Positions 16,933 to 25,066 of a stretch of 64,000 nt of DNA are shown here, piece after piece. The translations under genes and the position numbers were made by a program. Each line of letters opens with the position of its first letter. Positions within the stretch are counted from its first letter, which is position 1. This stretch comes from Sva-07 sp963710625 (lineage in GTDB: Bacteria; Actinomycetota; Acidimicrobiia; Acidimicrobiales; Ilumatobacteraceae): the NCBI GenBank assembly GCA_963710625.1, contig CAVQBG010000002.1:1-64000 (forward strand), written 5' to 3'. A model generated the notes under the pieces. The model was not told the origin of the DNA and searched no databases. It saw only the letters and a list, made by a program, of their open reading frames with translations.

Positions 16933-17416
16933 CGGCTCGGCCGGCGGCGTCGACCTCGAACACGGGATACCGGTCGGCTACGGCCGCGAACTCGTCGAGA
17001 GGGGCGCCCGCAACCACAGGGATGTGAGGCCGGCCGCCCGGAGCGATCTCGACGTAACGAGCGAGAATCGGAGCACGCCGATCGGCGGGCACCTCCGTCA
17101 GATGGACTCGTCGACGCCGCCGGCGTCGCAGCACCGCTTCACCGTTGTTGGCGCGCACGTTGGCGACCCAGTTGCACTCGCCGAGCATCGACACGAGATA
17201 CCAGCGGCCATCGACATCCGCCATACCCAACGGGAACGACGTGATCTTCCCCGAGATGCGACCGGGCACCTCCAACGTCACCCATCGACGGGGAAACACG
17301 CCCGCCGCGAACAGCCGGCCCCAGAACCTGGCGAACCAACGAGCGTCCGCATTCGCCCGCCCACCGTCGTACATCCGACGAGCACGGTCCTCCGAGATCG
17401 GCCATCGCGGCACCAT
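16922..17416 (-). CDS. Deazaflavin (F420)-type nitroreductase family protein (DUF385-like)
   Basis: A 164-residue protein. The ATG at 17416 has a good GGGAGG ribosome site and removes a long unlikely extension. The pattern RWVTLEVPGRISGKITSFPL, then GMADVDGRWYLVSMLGECNW, VANVRANNGEAVLRRRRRR and VPADRRAPILARYV is that of the Ddn-like split-barrel family of actinobacterial F420-dependent nitroreductases and quinone reductases. The internal run of arginines (RRRRRRR) replaces the usual less-charged strand and is unusual. Cofactor and substrate are inferred from the family. It converges on the FGGY kinase gene. Confidence 0.7.
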   Translation of the reverse strand: MVPRWPISEDRARRMYDGGRANADARWFARFWGRLFAAGVFPRRWVTLEVPGRISGKITSFPLGMADVDGRWYLVSMLGECNWVANVRANNGEAVLRRRRRRRVHLTEVPADRRAPILARYVEIAPGGRPHIPVVAGAPLDEFAAVADRYPVFEVDAAGRAVTG

Positions 17417-17503
17417 CACAACCTCCCGTCGAAGCTTCGCCGGTCGACCGCCCGCTCGGCAAGGAGATCGGCGGTGAAACGACGCCCGAGGCAAGATGGT
17501 CCG

Positions 17504-18250
17504 ATGCCCCCACCGGACGGACCACCACCAGCCGTCGGCGCCACACCCGATCGGCCGCTTGCGGGCTTTCGGCACGCGGGCGTTCCCGAGGCGGAGCCGA
17601 CCGCAGCGCTCGCCGATCGGCGTGGAGCGGTGGCGCAGCTGGGAGACGCGCTGCGCGACCTCACGTCCCTCGCGATCGGCAGCGAGGTCCCGGCCGATGT
17701 GCTCCGTTCCGTCGCGGAGGATGCACGCCGGCTGGCCGCGTTGCTCGCCGGGCAACAACGTGGTCTCGACGAGCCGTCGTCGGTCGACGACCTGCACCGG
17801 GGCCAGCGGTGGTTCAATCCGGTCGTTGGGGCGGGCAATCCCGTTGCGCCGCCGATGCGCGTCGAGATCGTGGACGGCGCCGCGATCGGCTCGTGCATCC
17901 TCGACTGGCGCTACGAGGGGCCGCCCACCTACGCCCACGGCGGAATCAGCGCGTTGCTCCTCGATCAGATCATGGGATACGCGGCTGCGGCGGCCGGCCA
18001 CCCCGGGGTCACCGGCAGGCTGGAGGTGCGCTACCGCTCGACGGTCCCCCTTGGCCAACCGCTGACGCTGCAGGCCCGGCTGATCGACGTGCTCGGCGTG
18101 CGAGCCGCACTCCGGGGCTCGATCAGCCTGGCCTCGACACCGGACGACCCGCTCGTGGAGGCCGAGGGTCGGTTCCTGGCGCTGCGTCAGGAGCAGGCCA
18201 CCCGGTTGTTCGGCGCTCGCTCGGCGGGCCGCACCGACCAGGTGACCTAA
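17504..18250 (+). CDS. Hotdog-fold thioesterase (PaaI / 4HBT-like)
   Basis: A 248-residue protein; the ATG at 17504 is the first plausible start (a GTG at 17474 is an alternative). The N-terminal 110 residues are helical and polar. The C-terminal half (about 120-240) is a single hotdog domain: WFNPVVGAGNPVAPPMRVEI, then ILDWRYEGPPTYAHGGISAL and LLDQIMGYAAAAAG, VRYRSTVPLGQPLTLQARL. The YAHGGISALLLDQIMG helix is the PaaI-type active-site helix. It probably hydrolyses an acyl-CoA. It is divergent from the nitroreductase-like gene and 66 nt upstream of the acyl-CoA dehydrogenase gene, so it could release or recycle acyl groups connected with the lipid cluster that follows. Confidence 0.72.
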   Translation: MPPPDGPPPAVGATPDRPLAGFRHAGVPEAEPTAALADRRGAVAQLGDALRDLTSLAIGSEVPADVLRSVAEDARRLAALLAGQQRGLDEPSSVDDLHRGQRWFNPVVGAGNPVAPPMRVEIVDGAAIGSCILDWRYEGPPTYAHGGISALLLDQIMGYAAAAAGHPGVTGRLEVRYRSTVPLGQPLTLQARLIDVLGVRAALRGSISLASTPDDPLVEAEGRFLALRQEQATRLFGARSAGRTDQVT

Positions 18251-18316
18251 GCCTGTTCAGGCGCACTTGGATCTCTCGTACTGTGGAGGGGAGTACGAAG
18301 AACGAAGGGGGACCCG

Positions 18317-20026
18317 ATGACCGATTCGCTCCAGGTGACCGACGGACACGTCGCACCGGCCGGGCTCGATTCCGACACGCTCGTGATGATGCTCGACGCG
18401 CTCGGGGAGTTCGTCGGCCACGCGCTCCCCGCCAAGCTGCAACTCGAGCTCGACCACGAAGACACCTGTCCCGAGGACATCGTGCGCGCCATGAGCGACC
18501 CGAACCAGCTCGGTGTGCAGCTGGTGTTCGTTCCCGAGGTGTACGGCGGCATGGACGGCGGGGCGTTCGACTCCTACCGCGTCTGCGAGGTGATGGCGCG
18601 CCACGACATCGGACTCGCCACGGCCGTGTTCGCCACGTTCCTCGGCAGCGACCCGATCCTCTTCGGCGGCACCGTGGAGCAGAAGCAGCGCTGGCTCGGT
18701 GCGATCGCCGAGCAGGGCCTGGTGTTCGCCTACGGGGCGACCGAGCCCGACGCGGGCAGCGACCTCGGCGCGATGAAGACCACCGCCGTGCGGATCGAGG
18801 ACGACGGTGTCGTCACCGGCTACCGCATCACCGGCCGAAAGCAGTGGATCTCCAACGGATCGATTGCCGATGTCACCACGATCCTCGCCCGCACGCCAGA
18901 CGGACCGTCCTGGTTCGTCGTGCCGAAGGAGACGCCGGGGCTGACCGCCGCGCATCCGGAGGACAAGCACGGCCTGCGTCTGTCGAACACGGCTGCGCTG
19001 TTCCTCGACGACGTCGAGGTGCCCGCGGACCACCTGATCGGCGAGGTCGAGGGCAAAGGGCTGATCCAGGCCCAGCAGGTGTTCGGGTACACCCGCGTGA
19101 TGGTCGCGGCCTTCGGTCTCGGCGGCGGCTGGGAGGCCCTCGACCGGGCGATCGAGTACTCGCTCGAGCGTCAGCAGGGTGGTGCGCCGCTCGCCGAGAA
19201 GCAGGGGTTCACCCACAAGCTGATCGTGCCCCACGCCGTGCGGCTCGAGGCCGCCCGCAGCTACATCGAGGACACTGCCGACAAGATCGATCGCGGCCTC
19301 GGCGAGAACGGGGCGATGAACACCGAAGGTGCGATCGCCAAGCTGATGGCCACCGAGGCCGGCAATGCCGCCGCCGACGCGGCGATCCAGGCGCACGGCG
19401 GCTACGGCTACACCCGCGAGTACGTCGTCGAGAAGATCAAGCGTGACGTCAGGATCACCACGATCTACGAGGGCACCTCGGAGATCATGGAGATGACGAT
19501 CGCCCGTGATCGCTGGCAACAGCACCTCAAGACGAGCGGCGCCTACTATCGCGACCGCGCCGCGGAGTTGACCCGCCTGCAGGCCACACACCCGACGGTC
19601 GGCGCCGGTCACGCCGCGCTCGCCATGCAGGCGCTGGCCGCAGTGCTCGAGGCCTGTCGTGTCGCCCGTCTGACGCGCAACCAGCACATCCTGTTCCGCC
19701 TCGGGGAGTTGATCACCCACGCCGAGTGCGCCGAGGCATTCGCACAGCGAGCAGCAGTGGCCCTCGACGGCAACCGCCACGAGAAGAGTCCGGATCGTTT
19801 CGATGGAGCCGCACTGGCAGCAATGAGCCGCGTGTTCGCTCGCGAAGCTGCCCAGAAGGTCGGCCAGGAAGGTGTGCGCTGGGTGGCCGGTTCGATCGAC
19901 GCCGGCAGCGCCGACGTCGCTCCGCTGCTGGCCACGATTCCTCACGACGCCATTCGCGCCTCGCAGTCCGGCTTGCTCGCCGACATGGACGACGTTGCCG
20001 ACGTGCTGTACGGCCGCACTGCGTGA
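18317..20026 (+). CDS. Acyl-CoA dehydrogenase
   Basis: A 569-residue flavoprotein. N-terminal helical domain residues 1-120 (VPEVYGGMDGGAFDSYRVCE), flavin-binding middle domain FAYGATEPDAGSDLGAMKTT near 135 and RKQWISNGSIADVTTILA near 173, C-terminal helical domain with GGYGYTREYVVEKIKRDVRI and IYEGTSEIME, whose Glu (about residue 385) is the usual catalytic base. It is about 180 residues longer than short-chain family members, with an extra C-terminal helical domain as in long-form acyl-CoA dehydrogenases. A GAAGGGGG ribosome site precedes the ATG. It lies directly upstream of the megasynthase (78 nt gap), where it could introduce or handle 2,3-unsaturation of the product or its precursor. 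That role is inference. Confidence 0.88.
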   Translation: MTDSLQVTDGHVAPAGLDSDTLVMMLDALGEFVGHALPAKLQLELDHEDTCPEDIVRAMSDPNQLGVQLVFVPEVYGGMDGGAFDSYRVCEVMARHDIGLATAVFATFLGSDPILFGGTVEQKQRWLGAIAEQGLVFAYGATEPDAGSDLGAMKTTAVRIEDDGVVTGYRITGRKQWISNGSIADVTTILARTPDGPSWFVVPKETPGLTAAHPEDKHGLRLSNTAALFLDDVEVPADHLIGEVEGKGLIQAQQVFGYTRVMVAAFGLGGGWEALDRAIEYSLERQQGGAPLAEKQGFTHKLIVPHAVRLEAARSYIEDTADKIDRGLGENGAMNTEGAIAKLMATEAGNAAADAAIQAHGGYGYTREYVVEKIKRDVRITTIYEGTSEIMEMTIARDRWQQHLKTSGAYYRDRAAELTRLQATHPTVGAGHAALAMQALAAVLEACRVARLTRNQHILFRLGELITHAECAEAFAQRAAVALDGNRHEKSPDRFDGAALAAMSRVFAREAAQKVGQEGVRWVAGSIDAGSADVAPLLATIPHDAIRASQSGLLADMDDVADVLYGRTA

Positions 20027-20104
20027 TGCCGAACCCCCTCCGTTCCCGCCTCCCGTCCCGCCCGCCGACGCAGGCCGACCTCCGTTGCCCAGGAGCACTT
20101 CACG

Positions 20105-23100
20105 ATGTCTGACACCTCTGCCACGCCCAGCTCACCGATCGCCGTGGTCGGCCTCGGCGCGATCATGCCCGACGCACCCGATGCCGACACCTTCTGGGCG
20201 AACATCACCGGCGGCCGGTACTCGATCAGCGACGTCCCCCAGGAGCGGTGGGACCCGGCGCTGTACTTCTCGCCCGACCACGACGAACCTGACAAGACCT
20301 ACTCCAAGATCGGAGGCTGGGTGCGCGACTTCCCGTGGGATCCGATCCGCTGGAAGCTGCCGATCCCGCCGAAGGTCGCCGACCAGATGGACGACGGTCA
20401 GCGGTGGGCGATCGCTGCGGCGCGCGCTGCGCTCGTCGATGCGGGTTGGCCCGACTGGAACACCGATCCCGACAACGTCGCCGTGATCATCGGCAACGCG
20501 ATCGGTGGCGAGAAGCACTACAAGACCAACATGCGCATCGAGCTGCCCGAGGTGCTGCGTGATCTGCAGGACGCCGAGTCGTTCGCCGCGCTGTCCAGCG
20601 AGCAGCGTGAGCACATCCTCGACGAGACCCGGTCGCACTTCCTCGCTCACTACGGCGAGATCAACGAGGACACGATGCCCGGTGAGTTGGCCAACGTGAT
20701 GGCCGGCCGGATCGCCAACCTGTTCGACTTCCGCGGCCCCAACTTCACCACCGACGCGGCGTGCGCGTCGGGGTTGGCGGCGATGAGCGTCGCTGTCGAC
20801 GGGCTGGTCGATCACCGCTTCGACGCTGCGATCACCGGTGGCATCGACCACAACATGGGCGTCGCCGCGTTCGTGAAGTTCTGCAAGATCGGCGCGCTGT
20901 CCGCGACCGGTACCCGACCGTTCGATGCCGGCGCCGACGGGTTCGTGATGGGGGAGGGCGCTGCGCTGTTCGTGCTCAAGCGGCTGGAAGACGCCGAGCG
21001 TGACGGCGACAGGATCTACGCCGTCATCCTCGGCATCGCCGGATCGAGCGACGGCAAGGGCAAGGGAATCACCGCGCCCAATCCGATCGGTCAGCGTCTC
21101 GCCGTCGAGCGAGCATGGCGCGCCGCCGGTGAGGATCCCGGAACCGTCGACGCGATCGAGGCGCACGGCACCTCGACCCGCGTCGGTGATGCGACCGAAC
21201 TCCAGAGCCTCACCGACGTGTTCGGTGCGGCCGGGGCGGGACCGCGGAGCATCGCGCTCGGTTCGGTGAAGTCGAACATCGGGCACCTCAAGGCGGCGGC
21301 GGGTGCGGCCGGGATGTTCAAGATGGTGCGCAGCCTGCACGACAAGCAGCTCGCACCGAGCCTCAACTTCAACGATCCCAACCCGAACGTCGACTGGGAC
21401 ACCTCGCCGTTCGTCGTGAACACCGCCCTGCGCGACTGGCCGGTACCCCCGAGCGGTGTGCGGCGCGGCGGCGTGAGCGCGTTCGGCTTCGGCGGGACCA
21501 ACTTCCACGTCGTGCTCGAAGAACACGTCCCCGGTCGGCACAAGCCACCGGCCCGGACGTTCGCCGGGGCGTCCGTCGGACAGGCCGCCTCGGTGACCCC
21601 CGTGCGGGAGACCGGAACCGGTTCGGTCGGCGGCACGGTCGATCCGGCCAAGCCGCCCCTGCGCGGGGCGCTCGTGCTCGGTGCGCGCGATGACGCCGAC
21701 CTGCTCGCCCAGGTGCAGCGGGCCCTCGCCGATGCCCAGGCCGGTCGAGCACCGGCGCCCGCCCGGCCCGACCCGGCGGTCGGCCACGCTGCCCGCCGCA
21801 TCGCCGTCGACTTCGCCGATGCAGCCGACCTCGCCACCAAGCTCGAGAAGGCGAGCAAGGCCCTGGCCAGCAACAACCCGGCGATGTTCCGGATGCTCCG
21901 GCAGCAGGGCGTGTTCTTCGGAGGCGGTCCGGCCCCAATAGTGGCGTTCCTCTACACCGGCCAGGGGTCGCAGTACGTCAACATGCTGCAGGGCCTGCGG
22001 GCCAGCGAACCGATCGTCGACGACACGTTCCGTGAGGCGGACGAGGTGATGACGCCGCTGCTCGGGCGCCCGCTCACCTCGTACATCTTCGTCGACGGCG
22101 ACGACTCCACCGCCGTCGCACAACTGGAGCAGCAGCTGCTGCAGACCGAGATCACCCAACCGGCCGTGCTCGCCACCGACTCGAGCATCAGCCGACTCCT
22201 CGGTGCCTACGGCATGCATCCCGACATGGTGATGGGGCACAGCCTCGGCGAGTACGGTGCCCTGATCGCCGCCGGCTCGCTCACGTTCGCCGCTGCGCTC
22301 GAGGCAGTCAGCGCCCGCGGCAGCGAGATGGCCCGGCTGTCGGTCGCGGACAACGGTGCGATGGCGGCCGTGTTCGGGCCGCTCACCGAGATCGAGCGGA
22401 TCGTCGACGCCACGCCCGGCTATGCCGTTGTCGCGAACATCAACTCGAACAACCAGGCGGTCGTCGGCGGGGCGACCGATGCGGTCCTGGCCGCGATCGA
22501 TTCGTTCATCGCCGCGGGCATGCAGGCGGTTCGCATCCCGGTCAGTCATGCGTTCCACACCACGATCGTCGCTCCGGCCTCGGTGCCGTTGGTGGCGACG
22601 TTGGAGCGACTCGACGTCCAGCCGCCGCGGATCCCGCTGGTCGCCAACGTGACCGGCGAGTTCTACCCGTCGGACGCGACGAGCGAGACGATGTGCGACT
22701 ACCTCGGGCGCCAGGTCGCATCGCCCGTGCAGTTCGTCAAGGGGCTCCACACGCTCTACGACGCCGGCGCTCGCGTCTTCGTCGAAGTCGGCCCGAAACG
22801 AGCGCTGCACGGCTTCGTCGAAGACGTGCTCGGCGAACACGACGACGTCCTGTCGCTGTACACCAATCACCCCAAGCTGGGCGATGCGGTGTCGATCAAC
22901 CAGGCACTGTGCGGCCTGTGGGCCGCCGGCGTCGGCTTCGAGGCTCCAGCGGTCACCGCGGCACCCGCAGCACCGGCAACGCCTGCAGCGACGACCACGG
23001 TTGCGCCGCCGCCCGCCGCGGCAGCGGCGTCGCCCGACGATCGCATCATGCAACTGGGGCAGCTGTTCGCCGGCGTGATCGAGGAGGGGCTGCGGATCTA

Positions 23101-25066
23101 CGGAGCCGAACCGGCGACGCCGACTGCGTCGGCACCCGCAGCGACATCGGCCGCGTCCGGTGGACGCGTCGACGCCGAGCCGGTGGTCGTCACCGGCGCC
23201 GCACTCGGCCTCCCGGGGGTCGAGCAGACCTTCGACGACGCCAACATCGCCCGGATTCTCGCCGGCCAGCAGTTCATCGACGCGCTCCCCGATGCGGCGC
23301 GGGCGCGCATGGCCGACATGCACATCACCCGGCTGGTCAAGAGCGAGTCCGGTGGTGCGAGCTTCGAGACCATCGACGATCCCGCCGAGGTCATCAAGCT
23401 CGCCGGCCGCCATGCGCCGCTCGACATCGTCGAGCAGTTCGCGGTCGACACCGCCCGCGACGAGGCGCTCGACAACACGACCCGTCTGGCGATCGGCGCC
23501 GGATTCGATGCGCTGCGCGACGCCGGAATTCCGCTGGTGATGCGCTACAAGACCACCACCCTCGGAACCCAGCTGCCCGATCGCTGGGGACTGCCTGACG
23601 CGCTCCGTGACGACACCGGGGTGATCTTTGCGAGCGCCTTCCCCGGCTACGACCGCTTCGCAGAGGACATCGAGGCCTACACCGCCGACCGCTCGCGGCG
23701 TGAGCACCTGCTCGCCCTCGAGGGCGTGCGGGCCCGGATGGACGGCACCGAGCCGGCCGCCGCCGAGGTCGATCGCCTGATCGCCAACCTCCGCGCCGAG
23801 ATGGAGGCGCACCCGTACGGCTTCGACCGTCGGTTCCTGTTCCGCGTGCTCTCGATGGGTCACTCGCAGTTCGCCGAGATCATCGGGGCCCGCGGGCCGA
23901 ACACCCAGGTCAACGCCGCCTGCGCCTCGACGACCCAGGCGATCTCACTCGCCGAGGACTGGATCCGCGCCGGTCGTTGCCGCCGCGTGGTGGTCGTGTC
24001 GGCCGACGACGCCACCGCCGACTCGCTGATGCCCTGGATCGCCAGTGGCTTCCTCGCCAGCGGCGCCGCGGCCACCGACGAACACGTCGAGGACGCGGCG
24101 ACGCCGTTCGACCGTCGGCGCCACGGGATGATCGTCGGCATGGGCGCAGCTGCGCTCGTGGTCGAGTCGGCCGCGGCCGCACGCGAGCGCGGGCTGCAGC
24201 CGATCTGCGAGGTGCTCGGTGCGATCACCGCCAACTCGGCGTTCCACGGCACCCGTCTCGACGTCGAGCACATCGGCGCGGTGATGGAGGCGGTCATCGA
24301 ACAGGCGGAGTCCCGTGGTGTCCGCCGCAGCGAGATCGCCGGCGAAGCGATGTTCGTCTCCCACGAGACCTACACGCCCGCCCGTGGTGGGTCGGCGGCC
24401 GCCGAGATCAACGCACTCCGCCGGGTGTTCGGCCCCGACGCCGACCGGGTCGTGATCACCAACACCAAGGGCTTCACCGGCCACGCCATGGGAGCCGGGA
24501 TCGAAGACGTCGTCGCCGTCAAGGCGCTCGAGACGGGGATCGTGCCACCCGTGCCGAACTACCGCGAACCCGATCCCGACCTCGGCGATCTCAACCTGTC
24601 GCGAGGTGGCGCCCACCCGGTGCGCTACGCGCTTCGATTGGCAGCGGGCTTCGGCTCTCAGGTGGCGATGGCGCTGCTGCGGTGGACGCCGGTGGCGGAC
24701 GGCCAGCACCGTGCGCCCGACCAACTCGGCTACGCCTACCGCATCGTCGACCGCCGCCGCCTGGCAGCGCTGGCTCGACCTGCTCGCCGGCCACGACGGC
24801 GCGCACCTCGAGACCGACCACCGCCGCCTGCGGGTGGTCGACGTCGGCGCGCCCGCCACGTCGCAGCACGACTCGGCAGTGCCGGTGCCCTACGCCGGCC
24901 AACTCGGCGCGTCGGCGCCCCGGACACCCCCGGCCGCACCCGCCCCGACCACCCCGGCACCCCCACCCGCTCCTGCAGCGCCCGTTCCCGCGGCGCCGGC
25001 TCCAGCGGCCGTCGCACCGGCAGCCGCCGTCGCTGCCCCCACCGTCGCGGCACCCGCCATCGATGA
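20105..25066 (+). CDS. PUFA-synthase-like megasynthase, 5' part: KS-AT-KS (true frame ends near 24752)
   Basis: Domains along 1,653 residues: ketosynthase 1 (about 10-470) with Cys220 (TDAACASG), His354 (EAHGTSTRVGD) and His394 (NIGHLKAAAG); acyltransferase (about 620-945) with GQGSQY and Ser713 (GHSLGEYG); Ala/Pro-rich linker; ketosynthase 2 (about 1020-1540) with Cys1273 (NAACASTT), His1420 in SHETYTPARGG and His1460 (FTGHAMGAG). The second KS therefore keeps its triad and is not a chain-length-factor-like dead copy. After RIVDR (24752) the frame becomes arginine-rich noise until the stop at 25066, while meaningful sequence continues in the next frame. The protein resembles secondary-lipid/PfaA-type synthases. 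An AGGAG site (20091-20095) precedes the ATG. It is probably one gene with the next entry, interrupted by one extra base. Confidence 0.85.
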   Translation: MSDTSATPSSPIAVVGLGAIMPDAPDADTFWANITGGRYSISDVPQERWDPALYFSPDHDEPDKTYSKIGGWVRDFPWDPIRWKLPIPPKVADQMDDGQRWAIAAARAALVDAGWPDWNTDPDNVAVIIGNAIGGEKHYKTNMRIELPEVLRDLQDAESFAALSSEQREHILDETRSHFLAHYGEINEDTMPGELANVMAGRIANLFDFRGPNFTTDAACASGLAAMSVAVDGLVDHRFDAAITGGIDHNMGVAAFVKFCKIGALSATGTRPFDAGADGFVMGEGAALFVLKRLEDAERDGDRIYAVILGIAGSSDGKGKGITAPNPIGQRLAVERAWRAAGEDPGTVDAIEAHGTSTRVGDATELQSLTDVFGAAGAGPRSIALGSVKSNIGHLKAAAGAAGMFKMVRSLHDKQLAPSLNFNDPNPNVDWDTSPFVVNTALRDWPVPPSGVRRGGVSAFGFGGTNFHVVLEEHVPGRHKPPARTFAGASVGQAASVTPVRETGTGSVGGTVDPAKPPLRGALVLGARDDADLLAQVQRALADAQAGRAPAPARPDPAVGHAARRIAVDFADAADLATKLEKASKALASNNPAMFRMLRQQGVFFGGGPAPIVAFLYTGQGSQYVNMLQGLRASEPIVDDTFREADEVMTPLLGRPLTSYIFVDGDDSTAVAQLEQQLLQTEITQPAVLATDSSISRLLGAYGMHPDMVMGHSLGEYGALIAAGSLTFAAALEAVSARGSEMARLSVADNGAMAAVFGPLTEIERIVDATPGYAVVANINSNNQAVVGGATDAVLAAIDSFIAAGMQAVRIPVSHAFHTTIVAPASVPLVATLERLDVQPPRIPLVANVTGEFYPSDATSETMCDYLGRQVASPVQFVKGLHTLYDAGARVFVEVGPKRALHGFVEDVLGEHDDVLSLYTNHPKLGDAVSINQALCGLWAAGVGFEAPAVTAAPAAPATPAATTTVAPPPAAAAASPDDRIMQLGQLFAGVIEEGLRIYGAEPATPTASAPAATSAASGGRVDAEPVVVTGAALGLPGVEQTFDDANIARILAGQQFIDALPDAARARMADMHITRLVKSESGGASFETIDDPAEVIKLAGRHAPLDIVEQFAVDTARDEALDNTTRLAIGAGFDALRDAGIPLVMRYKTTTLGTQLPDRWGLPDALRDDTGVIFASAFPGYDRFAEDIEAYTADRSRREHLLALEGVRARMDGTEPAAAEVDRLIANLRAEMEAHPYGFDRRFLFRVLSMGHSQFAEIIGARGPNTQVNAACASTTQAISLAEDWIRAGRCRRVVVVSADDATADSLMPWIASGFLASGAAATDEHVEDAATPFDRRRHGMIVGMGAAALVVESAAAARERGLQPICEVLGAITANSAFHGTRLDVEHIGAVMEAVIEQAESRGVRRSEIAGEAMFVSHETYTPARGGSAAAEINALRRVFGPDADRVVITNTKGFTGHAMGAGIEDVVAVKALETGIVPPVPNYREPDPDLGDLNLSRGGAHPVRYALRLAAGFGSQVAMALLRWTPVADGQHRAPDQLGYAYRIVDRRRLAALARPARRPRRRAPRDRPPPPAGGRRRRARHVAARLGSAGALRRPTRRVGAPDTPGRTRPDHPGTPTRSCSARSRGAGSSGRRTGSRRRCPHRRGTRHR

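Noticed and set aside
20132..23863. Very long minus-strand reading frame (over 1,200 codons) opposite the megasynthase, and similar ones at 27039-29933 and 28306-31782
   Set aside because: These are shadows of GC-rich coding sequence; their translations are arginine- and histidine-rich with no domain, and the plus strand carries clear catalytic motifs.
24606..24752. GTG at 24606 as a real start of a separate ACP-KR-DH protein
   Set aside because: The first ~49 residues would be the wrong-frame reading of the KS2 end, rich in Arg and Trp, with no ribosome site; a frameshift in one gene explains the data better.
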